From Dendrobium chrysotoxum (lineage: Eukaryota > Streptophyta > Magnoliopsida > Asparagales > Orchidaceae), in NCBI GenBank assembly GCA_019925795.1, contig CM034305.1, positions 66,948,573 to 67,012,572 on the forward strand: 64,000 nt of DNA, read 5' to 3'. This document shows positions 23,401-35,897 of this stretch, piece by piece. The stretch's first letter is position 1. Each line of letters starts with the position of its first letter. Both the position numbers and the translations under genes were made by a program. The notes below the pieces were generated by a model. That model was not told the origin of the DNA and made no database searches. It saw nothing but the letters and a program-made list of their open reading frames with translations.

Positions 23401-26400
23401 GAAAGAACCACTTTCCAAACAAAAATTAAAGCACTTTGAGAAGGAAACTCATTCAGATTTAGCACTGGAAATGGCCTACTCCACAAAGGAGCATAATTGT
23501 GCAGACTAGATTATGCACATAACGTCTAACGAATGCGAAAGGCGCACACATCCGAGGCGACGAATGCGAAAGGCGCACACATCCGAGGCGATACAAAACC
23601 TGCAACGAGATTTTTATCGACCAAACATGCAACAAGAATTAAGCATACCAGAAGAATCATATATTGTAGTACCGCCAAAACTTCAAATAGGAACTGATTA
23701 TACATGTCGTTGCTCATACCAAAACTCCCATGGGAAAGCATTTCCGTGGATTTCTATGAAGTTTTCCCCCAAAAAATAAAATAAGGCCCATGACTACCCC
23801 CTTATATTGATGCTTGAAGTGAAAAATAGGGTAAATCCTCCAAAACCATTCAACCTAAGAATCCCTTGAGCAGCAACACCTTCAATGTTCAAAAGGGCAT
23901 GAAAGCCACTACAACAACTTCACATCCACTTGGTTGTTGGATAAGAATCAAAGCACTGTTACGCTAGAAATAAAAAACACAAAAGAGAAAAAAAAAAAAA
24001 GACTGTAGTATAATAAAAGAGGGGATTTATTCACTAATCACTAATAATTATTATCTGTCTTCAATACAAGAGTGAAGGGTGTATTTATAGCCAAACTCCT
24101 CATGATAAATGTGTAAATAAATAATTATTAAAATACACCTCTTAACAAGAAACTAAACTGAAAGTGAAACAAACTAATAGTAAATAAAAGAACCAACACA
24201 ACAATCTTCATCTTGATTGTAAGAGATAAGCAAAAAATAGAGACTTCTCTCTCAACACCGGCAATAAATCCGAGCAATGCTGAAATTTTGAGAAAATTAG
24301 AGCCTTTGTAAACATATCTGATGCATATTGTCATTTGATGAGATCTTCACACTTCCACAATCTCATCACCTAATACTTCCTCAGTGAAATGAAACTTCAC
24401 ATCTATGTACTTAGTCCTTTCATGATACATGCAAATTTTAGCGAGGAATACACCGCTTTGATTATCACAAAACACAGGCACAAGTACGAACATGACTAAA
24501 TTAGCAATTCAGATATCAATCCTTTCAAACATATGGCTTCTTTTAAGGTTCTAATGCAAATATAGCACTTAGCTTTAGTCATAAATAAGGCCACAACTAG
24601 TTGCAAAGTAGCCTTCCAAAATAATATTTCCAAACACCTTAGTAACGTAACCTATAAGAAAGCTTCGAGTATCAATAAAGCTAGGAAATTTTGACTCTGC
24701 ATATCCTGTAATCACTTCATTTACTGAATCCAATTTTTCATACCTCAATTCCAAAGCACTGGTTGCATTTAAACCAGCACCCATTTTGTAGCTTCCCCAT
24801 AATTTCTCCATTGATAAAAAAAATAACCTAATAAATAACACCAAGTGAATGAGCCAAATATTGCATACAATACATCATAGCATACATGATACTAATCATA
24901 ATATTTTAATAGGAAGCCTTCTTCATATATGACCTTTCCTTATCATAACTTGGTGCTTGATCCTTGCTCAACTTAAAATGTTGAGCTAGAGGTGTAAGAA
25001 CTGATTTAGAAGCTGCCATACCAAACCTGTCAATAAACTTCTTGATATATATTCCTTATAAGAAGAACAAGCCCTTTTTTTTATCTCGATGATCTCCACT
25101 CCAAGAATTTTCTTGGCATACCAAGATATTTTTTAGAACTCCATCTAAAGAGAAGCCTTCAATCTTGTGATTTCTTTTGAAACAAAAATTGCAAGTGATA
25201 TATAATCAATTGAGAGTAAAAGATCGATAGTACCACTAATCTTTTCAGATTTCATATACACATAAGAATCATAATTGTAATGAGTGAAGCCGATATCAAG
25301 CATGCATTAGTCAAATCCTTTTTACAACATTCTTGGAGATTCTTTAAACTCATACAATGATCTTTTTGGTAGACACATCAAAATTAGTTTCAAAGCAAAA
25401 CCTTTATGGTGATACAAGTAAACAGTCTCCTTCACGCAGGAATAATGTTTTAAAATTCATTTGCTAAGATGCATGAAACATTGTCCTACCATAGCAAGAA
25501 GCATATGTATAAATGTATGCCCCATAATTCAACTTACACCTCTTTCTTGTGTAAAACCCTTTTTTTATAAGCCTAGCTTTAAATTATAGCTTTTCTACTT
25601 CTAGAATTACATCATTCTTCTCATATGACCATTTATAGATGGCAAATATCATGTTTTTTACTTTATGTATCAAATCCCAAATGTTATTCTTCTTACAAGA
25701 GATCAGCTCTTCATTCATTATTTATTGCCCTTTTTTTGCACTCTTCATGGCCTCTTTATTATAAGATCTTGGATCTTCGTCTAATGAAAAACCATCCACA
25801 AATTCATAATAAATAACATTAACTTGTGCATACCTTTATATCCCTCAAACCATATGCATAGGTTTGTCCTTCGCCAAAACAAATGCTCTAATTTTTGTTT
25901 CATCAATAGTTAGGTCCTCAATTGACTTTTGATCATTATTTTCAAGAATTTCAAAATTCGGTTGCCCCAGTAAAGTTGCAATCTCTAATTTGGATTAATT
26001 ATATTGTTTTGAGCCATAGTTCAAAATTAAATCTAACAATTGTTTCTCAATAAAGTCCTCTCTATTGACCAAACATTTAGAATGCCTGCCAAGATATCCA
26101 ATTAAATACATTTCAAAGCTCTTGATTCTAATTTGTTCCGCTTAATGTGAGCATAAGCAATGCAGTCAAATATCTTTTGCATGTTGGAGTCATATGGATG
26201 ACCACTGCACCTTTCTTGTGGGGCCCTGAACATGTTTATCGAATAGATAGTTATTTTGATTGTCTCCATCTTGAATGTCTTTAGTAGACCTAAATTATTC
26301 AATACGCATCTTACCCGTAGAAAAATGATCCTATACAGCATTCAGCTAAGTAGTTTATTGAGACGTTAACCTCATAGTGAGATGTGTTTCACTCCTTACT

Positions 26401-29400
26401 CCTTATAATACTTATTGAATAGAAAAAAACACAGCTAAAAGTCGTTGTCTGTTCTAAACTTCTTGACATTCTTTTCTATTCGAATTTCAACCAAAGTCAT
26501 ACATTCTTTGACTTTCTCAAAGGCTTTTATTTTTCAATTTCAAGAAATATAACCACAATTTTCTTGAATGGTCATCAATAAAAGACATAAAATGCATTAC
26601 TCCATCATTTGATTGACTTCATATAGGGCCCTTAGATCTGAATGCACATAATCTAAAATTTCTTTAGATTTAAGCTTTGAAGTAATAAAATTCATTTTTT
26701 AGATTTTCCCAACTAAGAGTTCACAAAAATTCAAATCCATAGACCTCTTATTTCTAAAGAATCCTTATTTAAAATTCTTCTAGTACTTTCAGGTTCACAT
26801 GTCATAATCTAGAATGCCATAATTTGGTTCATCAACAAATTTATAAGCATGCTTACCCAATGCCTAATCATAATTTGCTCTAAAATGTATACTCCAACCC
26901 ATTCATTTGAATGCCTCTCTTAATGATCAAAGAAACTTTGTATACCTTCAAGTTTCCATCATCACATTTAAAATTGCATCCAAGGAGAAATCAAATTTCT
27001 TCAGCTCAGGAGCATACCATGTATTCTTGAATAATCTTTTCATGTCATCGTGAAATTTGAGTCAAATAGACCCTTAACCTTGAACTTTGTAGTTCTATTA
27101 TTTCCAAGATAGATATTTCCACCTTTTTTCAAAGAGAGATTCAAACCAACTCTTATTTAGGCACACATATGATAAGAGTACCTAGAGTCTAGGATCCATT
27201 CTTTACATGGATCTAAATCTGAGATTGACAACATATTGGCACAATCATAGCCATCCTCAGGTGTCCCAGCATCAACGCCTCTTACCATTTCTCGATTCAT
27301 GTTCTTCCTCTTCGGATTTTGTTTCTTGAAATAGCCTTCTTATGAAAGAAAATATTTTCTTCTTGAATTTGACTTGGATCGTAATAAAAAATTAAAACCT
27401 AGACTTCGGTTCTAACATTTTGATCTTCCGCGCACAATAAGCCCATCAACTATCTTTCGATTGGATTTATAAACTATTTGTTTTGTATTTCTTTGAATTT
27501 AGTGCAATATAGACATCTATCATGACCAAATATCCTTTCCCTAAAGCATTGTTCGGAAGAAATGTTCATGCCAACTTGCCCACTTGGTAAGGAAATTAGG
27601 TGAATAATTACTTAATCTTCATCATTCATTCTCTCACATGTTTTCAATTCAAGAATTATTAGATAAAAGTCCTAAACCTGCTTATTCAAAGGTTTTGAGT
27701 AATCCATTTGCAATATATAAAATTCTTATTGAGATTAAATGAATTCTTGAGAAACGATGATTCTAAATCAATGACATTTTTTTATCTACAACTTCTCTAA
27801 ACACCTCGCTCGAAGACTTTGATAAATTATATTATAAATTTTATTCAACACCTATTCATGCAACCTTTCTTCTACTTTATGCATCACCTCCTCAAATAAA
27901 ACCACATCCAAATCATGGTGTACAAGGTATGCTTTTATTTTTAGCATCCAAAAGTTAAAATCATTAAGACCAGTGAATTTATCATTCTCAACATTAACCA
28001 ACAGCATCTTCTTTCTTTCTACTTCTTGCTCCTAATCTAAAGCTTATGGAGCTTTGATATCACTTAGCTTCCAGAGAAGCTACACATTTTGTGCTTGGTC
28101 AAAACCTAGATTCACATATAGAAGAAAATCTATGTACTTAAAATAGCTGAAGAAGATATGCACCTCCCTTTGTTGATGCTTGAAGTCGAACCCTAAAAAG
28201 TCCTCCAACAACCTTTTAACCAAAAACCCCTCAAGCAACAACACCTGAAGTCTTCAAAAGGGCACACAAATCCCTCCAACAAACTTTCCTCCACTCGATT
28301 CTTAGAGAAGAACTTAAGCATTCTCATGTTAGAAATCAAAACACCTAAGCATACAAAAATAGAGAATATAATAATAAAAGAGGATATGTTAGATGGTGTG
28401 AACCTTTCCAGTAGGGGTGTCAAATCAGGTTGTCGGGTCGGGTCCGCGTCCAACCCGAAATTGACCCGCCCTTTTTTAACTCGACCCAATTTGTGTTTCG
28501 GGTCGATTTTCTTAACCCGAACCCGACACGGTTCTGCTTTGGGTCAACCCGACACGACCCGGCAACCCGGTTAATTTGGAAAAAGAAAAAAATTAAGTCT
28601 TTCAAAATAAACAGTTTTAGTATATTAATAAAACAAATTTAAGTATGATTTATGATTTAACATTAATATTAGTGAAAATAAACTGTTACAAACTCAAATT
28701 TAACAATGAAACTTTTTTGCTATTTCAAATTTGCATATAAATAATCACGTTCAGTTAACTAAGTTCAACAACATGCCAACATTTACATCAAAGGCGACAA
28801 GGCCCAATAGCATATTAACTTGTTACAATTTCCAATTACATGCTTACAGGTTAGTGGGTTACACCGTTACAGCCAACCATGATCCATGAATCCAAGTATC
28901 AAATAGCAAGAGCCTACAACACATTCAATAACAATTGATTTGAATTACAAACTAACTAATTAAGTTCAGCAATAGTCAATACCAATAGCTAATAGCCAAC
29001 CAAGAATCAAATTATAATAAATTGAAATTTGTAAAACCTCCCAAAGAAAACTTTGTCTTCAAGTAGTTTTAACTACAAAAAAAATGATTAAGTAGATAAA
29101 ATTCTAAATCATGAGATAGTAGAAAGCTTAAGTAAAAAGCTCAAATTAATCCTCCAACTCATTCAACAACTAATGAAATGTGAGTGATTAATGATTATTA
29201 CTATTCCATAAAAGGCAGCAATTTGTATTAAGCTTAGTTTAGTATGTGTTCAAATTTTTAATTAGATAGTATCTGCTCAGTCTAAGATAACACAAATGCC
29301 ACCTAGTTGCAATAGTACTTATTCACCCCAACAGACTCTTAGTTTCAGTTTAGGGGGTGTCTCATCATTGCTTGAGCTTTCACACTTCATAGCTTGAATT

Positions 29401-32400
29401 CAGTATTCAACAAACAGGTAAATTCAGCAACAGTAGCCAGACAGAACTGAACCCGCAAGGCCAGAACAAGTAAATTCAACCACAACAGAACTGAACCCAC
29501 AACAGGTATACTAGGTAAGAAAGCTACAAATCATATGGCATTAGGCATTAGCTCCATAAAAGGAATGAAGTTAGGGAATTAAGAAGCATAAAATTCTGCA
29601 TATTCTGCAAGCAAACATTACAAAATTAAAGTCCATATTCCAGAACATAAACATCAGCCACAACAAATCACAGATTTGAATGAACCTGTCAGCCATTAGG
29701 TAAGAAAAGTCCAAGAGATATAGCATAAGTTCCATAAGGTCCCACAAGAACCAAATCAAAAAATTAATGAAGCATAAAACATCAGCGGATCAGCCTTATG
29801 TTAAGTTACAAAACAAAATAATTGGTTACAGACCTCCATAACCAACAAAAACCCAACAAAATTCAGAAAATATTAATAGGTAGTTCTTAATACTTCCTCC
29901 CCAACACCAACTACGCTACCCTGTTAACCGAACCATTGCCGTCTTCGCTGGCAATTTCTGATAAATTTAAGTTCATGATGTCCTCAGTAACAATCTCAAG
30001 TTCCGGATCATTCACAACTACAAAGAAAATATGTATTACTACAAACTTATGAAAGAAAATCAGTTAAAATGGAATCTCAATTAAATTAAAAAATTATCAT
30101 TTTCTCCGTATAACCAATCTTTAGTGCAAACGAAGGCTTCGACAATGTCATGTTTTAAAGCACTTTTGTACTGATCCAATACTCTACCACTGTTACTGAA
30201 TGCACTTTCAAAAGTTATCGTGGAAATGGGAATGCATAGAACATCTCGAGCCATAGCTGCCACTTCAGGAAACCTATACTGGTTACCTTTCTAGAAATGT
30301 AATATGTCTAACTCAACTTTCCTATCAATTTTTTGTTCTTCAACATACATTTCAAGTTGTGACTTCTTAGGCAAAGTAATTTCCTCTTCGAATGAGTCAT
30401 AATCCTGATTATGAAGTTCATCATACATTGTATAAGTTAATGAGTAGAAATGTAGTTGGAAAGAATGACAATGAATAATACCTGAAGAAACTGTGATTTT
30501 ATAATTGTAGGAGGAAAACTCGTAGGGCTAACAACTTGAAAGCTTTGTGTGGGCACTAATGATTGCCCATCGGAAGCGTGTTGTTCAACTTTTTCATAGT
30601 TTGTAAATAAAGCAAATAGTTTATCCGTAACCTTTTTAGTTTCAATAATGTAATCACCTCCATATAACTTTCTATAACACCACTCAACAAATGTAAACTT
30701 GTACCTAGGATCCAATATGACAGCTATTGCCAAGATGTCATTGAAATCAAACCAGTACTTCTCAAATTTGACTATCATCCTTGTTGCAATATTTTTTATG
30801 TACTCAACACCATAAGACCTTTCATGCTTAAGTGTCGCATAAGCAGTAGAAACATAAGGGAAGAAGAGATTGGCAGTGGGATATTTTGTGCCAGAAAAAA
30901 CACAAGTAATCTTATAGAAAGGAGCCAGGAACTTACAAATACTCTCCAACCTCTCCCACTCATTGTTATTGGGGCAAGATTTGAAATTCGAGTCAAGTAA
31001 TTCCAAATGTAGAAAAGCGTGTTTGTAGTAAATAGTAGAATCAAGCATGATAAATGTTGAATTCCACCTCGTAGGAACATCTTGCCTTAATCCTCTTTTA
31101 GAGTCAAGATAGCTTTGCTTGACACATTCCAAAAAATTTTGTTTTCTCGCCTGTGAACCTTTCACATATTTGATACTCTCACTAATATTTGCAACAAAGA
31201 GATCAAACTCTTTCATTCCCTCTTGCACGATAAGATTCACAACATGAGCACAACATCTTATATGAAAAAATCACCCTTACGTAATAGTCCACCTTGCATA
31301 TTTAACTGACTTCTTAAGAATTCAATAGAAACATTGTTAGCTGAAGCATTGTCAAGATTAATACTAAAAATTCTATTCTGAATTTTCCATTCAGTCAAAA
31401 AATAATGTAGCTTCTCAAACAAAGCAATGTCATCATATGGTGGTGGCATGAAACCAAAATTAATTATCTTTTTTTGCAGCAACCAGTTATTATCTATATA
31501 GTGGGCAGTTAAGCAAATGAACCCATCAGTATTAATAGATGTCCATAAGTCAGAAGTCAAGAAAACTCTACTGGAACATTTTAAAATCTCCTTTAGAATA
31601 AGCCCTTTCTCTTTAGTAAACAATTTCTTGCAGTCACTTCTAGCAGTGTTTCTAGAAACATGTAGATCACGACGGAGATAATGCAGTAATGCTCGAAGAC
31701 CAACCCATTCAACACACTGAAAAGGAAGATCATGCATAATAATACAGGCAGTAAATAAATCACGAAACTCATGAATATCAAATCTAGATTCAGACATGGA
31801 GATCAACGAGCTGGCATTTAACTGCAGAATAAGCTACCCTATGTCACGAGTATCTCTTTTTTTACAATTTTGCAAATGACGTCTTAAATTGCCAGTGCCA
31901 TACTTGTTGTCACACTGATATATTGCCCCACATTTCCTACATTTACATCTTTGCTTGCCATCACTAGGAAGGGTTAACATCTCATAATAACCCCGAACTG
32001 TTGAACTCATTCTTCTTCTTTTCTTGAGGGTAGTCGGGCCATCTAAATCTTTTCCATCAATATTACACATATCATCATCATTATCTATGTTAACTGCATT
32101 AGGAGCACTGCCTACTTGCACATTCTCATCGAAAGGAGTACTTTCAACAACTGTGTTAGAATCCTCCATCTAAAAAAACCCATATAAAAACATTTATTAA
32201 AGTTAATGTAAATATGAAGCTACAATAGAGAAGGATAACTTCAACAATATTTAAAAAGTCAGTCAATCACAATAAACCATCATCAAGAAGATGATTAGTC
32301 AATGAGCATATCAGAATTACTACATTATCTCCCTTAGATTGATCATTCATCTAAGCTACAATATAGAAATGCGAGAGTGCAAACATGCCAACCAAGATGA

Positions 32401-34501
32401 CAAGAATTGGAGATCATAAAGACCATAAACTTGTATTTAACGAGCATATTGCTATTTTTTTTCACAATCAGATTAAAACGATAGGCTATTATGCTTTGGC
32501 AATCATTTCACTCATCAAACCAAGATGACAAGAACTGGAGAAGCATAGTTATAACTAAATCATATCACTGATTAAAAAAAGGGCATCTAATAAATCAAAT
32601 TTCTCCACAGGAATTAAAATAAAAGGCTAAAAGCCGAAAAGCTAATCCCTCAACTGGACGGCCTAAACTGATAGAACGTCAAGCTAAGGGAGCTCAGATC
32701 GGATGTAATCATATATGAATAAAAATCATAAAGGAATAAAGGATATGTAGTGATATTTAGGATTGACAATTTGACATCACCTAGGGTTTGTTAATCACGC
32801 AAACACAATCTAGGGTTTTCATTTGAGAAGCTCAAATATGAAAAAACTTCGTGGAAACTCATAATAGAGATTAAAAATCTTGCCAAGCAATCATCCTGTC
32901 ATTCCATTATCTCAAAATGAAAAAAAGTTACCAGTTGTCGATATATGCTAGCAAAATATGAAGCATGGGGGGGAATACCTAACTACGATGGGAGAAAAGG
33001 AGACCTGAATTCGTCGCCTGTGAATAGAGCTTAATTTCTTGAGGAATCGAGCCTACAACAAGCACTTAAATACGAAGAATGCATACAAGAACGAGGGCAA
33101 GGGCAAACCAAAGAACCGAAAGCTGCAAGACGAAACACGCGCGACCTTAACCCTAAATTCGAAATATTAATGAGAAATCGGGTTAAACTAGGGTCAATAT
33201 CAGGTTGTAGGGTTGACCTGAACACGACCCGAAACTAAAATTGGGTCAGATATTCGAACCCTAACCAGACCCATGTGCTAACCGGGTCGACCCAAACACT
33301 GAAATTTCAAGTCGGGGCTGGGTCGGGATTTTGGGTCATGTCAAATATTGACACCCCTACTCTCTAGTCCATTGAAAGGTTCCGGATAGAGAATAAGAAA
33401 AGCCCCTAAATGGATGACAAATTTTAGCTCAAAGTAATAGCGGGAAACACAATATGATAATAAGTGAAGGGGGAGTGAGAAGTTGTAAACAATAATTGCA
33501 ACAATTATAGTTTTATTTACAAAAATAATTTCTTTCTCAGAACATGATAGTATATTTTTCAATATGATTGTATTTTACAAACCCTTATACATCTTAAAAC
33601 AATTATCTATTCATATGTCATTCCGTGGGTTTTTTTGTTTGTTTTTGGTATATTCTTTCTTAAATTATTTAATTATTGATAACTTATTCATGATTTTTCT
33701 AATAAATTATGATATTTAAATAGTACAAACTACATATTATGTTATGCACTATAAACTTATCTAGGTACACCAGATAATATTAAACCAATAAATAACAATT
33801 TCAAAATCAATGAGATCTCTAAATACAATAATATTAAATCTAACCCACAACATTTAACAAACAACATTGACATATAATAAAACTAACATCTAATAACATT
33901 GACATCTTAATAACACTTGAATCTCAATAACATCGAACCAAACAACCCTTTTAGAACCAGCTTATTCAACCATATCAAAGAACCACATTCCACATTTTTC
34001 CTTGCTCCTTAACCTGAGCAAAATGAACCAATTACTCTTCACAGATAATTTGCATAACACATCTATCCTTCTGCAACTTCTATAATGCAGTCCAACATAA
34101 CAACTTTCTTGGATCTCACCTATATCTCAAACCTTTCATCCCTGAATCAATTCGGATTTGAGTTACCAAAAAACCGAGGTTTCTTTTCAGAATAGCATGG
34201 TAACAAGTTTACACTAAGCCGTTTACCTTCTATCAAAATGATTCTTAAAGAATGGATATCAGAATCAATCAGCCATAATGCTTCAACAGTAAAACAAGTA
34301 TAGAATCTGAGGACCTTTACCGAGATTTCTTTTTAGAATAGCATGGCAACAAGTTTACACCAAGCCCGTTACCTTCTATCAAAATGATTCTAGCATTACG
34401 TATATTAGAATCAAGCAGCCATAATGCTTCAACAGTAAAGCAAGAATAGAAACCGAGAACCATACCTCTAGAAATTGCTGCAGTTCTTCAGACTTTTCCA
34501 T
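20274..34501 (-). CDS. TIM8: TIM8 small Tim chaperone, two exons with a 14.0 kb intron
   Basis: TIM8 works with TIM13 in the mitochondrial intermembrane space, chaperoning hydrophobic proteins toward the inner membrane. Exon 1 (34501-34466) encodes MEKSEELQQFLE and ends GAG|GTATGG. Exon 2 (20462-20274) follows TTGCAG and encodes QEKQKAMISEMVGKLTN onward. The join is phase 0 and gives 74 aa, the usual length. The twin CX3C motifs are intact (C31/C35 and C51/C55, 15 residues between); these form two disulphides via MIA40. KFSSGET and CAQRYMDMSIIIMKRF match plant TIM8 closely. The oddity is the 14,003 bp intron carrying a Copia relic, a hAT transposon and a LINE. Exon 1 is so short that gene finders would probably miss it. 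No lesion was seen in either exon. Confidence 0.88.
20463..22528. other. TIM8 intron, proximal part
   Basis: Mostly unique-looking AT-rich DNA. An 18 bp unit containing ATGGGTTAAACCGTATGA is tandemly duplicated at about 21103-21138. A partial MITE-like end (TGTTTGGGATGATT) lies at about 20643. The 99-codon ORF at 20813-21112 has no recognisable domain. Confidence 0.4.
22529..22808 (+). mobile_element. 5'-truncated LINE with 13 bp target duplication
   Basis: The body at about 22542-22795 holds the LINE C-terminal coding tail (FGHIKRRPSDDPVRRVD-like, then a KKGKGRPKK motif) with stops. It ends GTAGTGGATAAAAGATTGATG plus TTG repeats. AGTGGCCCAGAGC occurs exactly on both sides (22529-22541 and 22796-22808). 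Confidence 0.88.
22809..23700. other. TIM8 intron, unassigned
   Basis: No element was recognised except a 31 bp tandem duplication of GAATGCGAAAGGCGCACACA plus 11 bp at 23531-23591. The overlapping ORFs there follow from the duplication. Confidence 0.4.
23700..28411 (-). mobile_element. Decayed Copia retrotransposon in TIM8 intron
   Basis: Minus-strand translation shows Copia pol relics in order. A broken protease region is near 27200. The end of the reverse transcriptase region is near 25000 (MAASKSVLTPLAQHFKLSKD). An RNase H relic lies at 24575-24844, and the terminal KYIDVKFHF segment is near 24400. Frames are riddled with stops. A tRNA-Met-type primer site (TGATATCAAAGCTCC, minus strand) lies at 28063-28049. 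Diverged direct repeats at about 23797-23995 and 28160-28380 are the probable LTR remnants. Ends are approximate. The hAT element at 28412 lies in or next to the 5' LTR. Confidence 0.75.
28404..33367 (-). mobile_element. hAT transposon, full length with TIRs and 8 bp target duplication
   Basis: The element is 28412-33359 (4,948 bp). Both ends read TAGGGGTGTCAA inward. Flanking octamers CTTTCCAG (28404-28411) and CTCTCTAG (33360-33367) match at six of eight. Subterminal zones (28420-28575 and 33180-33345) are packed with GGGTCGGGT/GACCCGAC words, the usual transposase-binding layout of hAT elements. The transposase gene (30081-32169) is on the minus strand and damaged. The rest is leader, intron and subterminal DNA with no other gene. 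Confidence 0.9.
30081..32169 (-). pseudogene. hAT transposase (BED finger, RICESLEEPER-like), inactivated
   Basis: A BED zinc finger begins the protein (32169-31834; CRKCGAIYQCDNKYGTGNLRRHL). The hAT core follows in two overlapping pieces (31806-31258 and 31240-30437; DVPTRWNSTFIML). The C-terminal dimerisation region comes last (30263-30081; CIPISTITFESAFSNSGRV). Three lesions are visible: an in-frame TAG just after the BED segment, a one-base loss in a T run near 31265, and a TAG where the family has tryptophan before KGNQYRFPEVA near 30290. A probable intron separates 30437 from the last segment. Transposition from this copy's own protein is therefore unlikely. Plant domesticated relatives (DAYSLEEPER/RICESLEEPER) look similar, but the clear transposon ends and lesions argue against domestication. 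Confidence 0.88.
33368..34170. other. TIM8 intron, distal part
   Basis: AT-rich DNA right of the hAT element, possibly including the outer part of the split Copia LTR. I could not align it to the left LTR. No gene was seen. Confidence 0.35.
34174..34463. repeat. Tandem duplication (~146 bp) ending at TIM8 exon 1 donor
   Basis: A unit at 34174-34316 recurs at 34321-34463, offset 146 bp. Shared words include CTTCTATCAAAATGATTCT and CCATAATGCTTCAACAGTAAA. The right copy stops about two bases from the exon 1 splice donor. Confidence 0.85.
34466..34501 (-). CDS. TIM8: TIM8 exon 1 (residues 1-12)
   Basis: ATG at 34501-34499 encodes MEKSEELQQFLE, then donor GAG|GTATGG. Its fit in phase and family sequence (plant TIM8 proteins begin with a short acidic ELxxFL segment) supports it despite the 36 bp length. 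Confidence 0.85.
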
Positions 34502-34700
34502 TGCCGTTAAACGTAAGCGGGCGACGAAACCTCCCAAAACCCTAGCTGGACAGTTACGAAATGAAAAGGCCTACCTTCCCATACGGACGGATTAGTATCG
34601 GATGTAAAGAGAATAATAGGGACACCTGTTTCGTGACACCCAATCAGCACCTGCGAGACGTGTGGACGACAAGGGAGGCTAAATTTTATTGAAAAAAAAG
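34502..34700 (-). promoter_or_regulatory. TIM8 leader and proximal promoter
   Basis: GC-richer DNA right of the TIM8 ATG. AAAACCCTAG at 34536-34545 resembles a plant telo-box (AAACCCTA), a motif common in promoters of mitochondrial and translation genes. No TATA box is evident. The regulatory role is inferred. Confidence 0.4.
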
Positions 34701-34705
34701 TTTAA

Positions 34706-35035
34706 GTCATCTCCAACCGAAAAACTCATTTTTTTATTCTAAAATACAGTAAAACTTCTAAATGTCATAATTCATCTCCAATCAAATTCCATTTTTTTCT
34801 TCTTTCGTGCGCTTCCTGCGAAGGTAACAATCTCTCTCCTTTTTCGCGCGTTTTTCTCCTCTTTCGCGCTCTTTTTCGATAAATTCCGCAATCCAATTTT
34901 TTTACGTAGGTGAACAGTCCGACGCCAACATTGATGTCGCACGTTCACCTACCGAATTTTGGAGTAAGATTTCGAGTTCAAATATAACGAATGGCACACG
35001 GCACACGATGATCTACAGTTCGATTGGAAATGGTC
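34706..35035. mobile_element. MITE with CATCTCCAACC termini, copy 2
   Basis: Starts GTCATCTCCAACCGAAAAAC and ends in the inverse CGATTGGAAATGGTC. TAA at 34703-34705 and 35036-35038 fits a 3 bp target duplication. It is related to 17806-18040 and lies just upstream of TIM8. Confidence 0.65.
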
Positions 35036-35038
35036 TAA

Positions 35039-35665
35039 GAGACAGTTTAATTTGAAATAAAAAAGAATGTAAAGTCCTCTAAATGGAGGTTTAAAAAAAA
35101 TTAATATTTTATTTGAAATAAAATAAATATACGATGAAATTTAAAATATTTAAAATTCATTGTATAATTTAATTTTGATGTATTTTAAATTATTATATTT
35201 GATCTATTTTAAATATATTATAAATTCACTCTAATTCTCAAAGCAAATCACCTCCAACCACCATCTCTTTTATCAGTCGTAGTCTGCCGCCCATTGTTTA
35301 TGATCTCTGTCGACAAACGACCTATTCTGTGCCACTGCACAACCCCTCATCGAAGCCAATAACATCTACGTCTAATCTACCAACAACTTCAACCACTATG
35401 ATACTCCTCTCCACAAATAAAAAATAAATCAATTTATATAATATTTAATAAATTTTTTTAAATATTTTATTTATTTAATATATGAAATATATTTTTATTT
35501 TATATCTAATTATAAATAAAAAGAAATCACAAGTAAAACTGTAAAACAAACATTCATTCTCCATTTATTTTTAAAATGGTCCTCTTAATTTTTTTAGAAT
35601 AAATTAATATTTTATTATCATTCTAACATTCATCCTCCATTTATTTTTTTAAACTTTAAATAAAT
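35039..35665. other. AT-rich intergenic DNA
   Basis: No gene or element was recognised. Confidence 0.45.
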
Positions 35666-35668
35666 TTA

Positions 35669-35788
35669 TACTTCGTTTGGGACGGCTTTTTTACTGCTTC
35701 TTAAAGCTACTTTCTAGTACAAATATTTTAATTTTTGTACTAAAAAGTTGTTTTAAAAAGCATTAAAAAAACCGTCCCAAACGAAGCC
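35669..35788. mobile_element. Tourist-like MITE
   Basis: Bounded by CTTCGTTTGGGACGG and CCGTCCCAAACGAAGCC. TTA at 35666-35668 and 35789-35791 is the target duplication. Confidence 0.8.
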
Positions 35789-35791
35789 TTA

Positions 35792-35897
35792 GACTTCATT
35801 TGGGATGATTTTATTACTACTTCTTAAAGCAGCTTTATAGTAAAAAATTTTAATTTTGTTAATGAAAAGCTGCTTTAAGAAGCAGTAAGAAAGCAAC
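35792..35897. mobile_element. Tourist-like MITE, truncated, abutting the previous copy
   Basis: Begins GACTTCATTTGGGATGATT directly after the shared TTA and has the usual internal foldback, but its right terminus (CCCAAACGAAGCC) is missing. Confidence 0.65.

Noticed and set aside
23513..23779. 88-codon ORF with a duplicated segment
   Set aside because: It spans a 31 bp DNA duplication that shifts frame between copies, and no domain is visible.
28193..28642. Short ORFs on both strands with TRPxLTRP-type runs
   Set aside because: Produced by GGGTCGGGT/GACCCGAC subterminal repeats of the hAT element.
30081..32169. Domesticated RICESLEEPER-like host gene
   Set aside because: Intact transposon ends, a target duplication and three coding lesions fit a dead transposon better.
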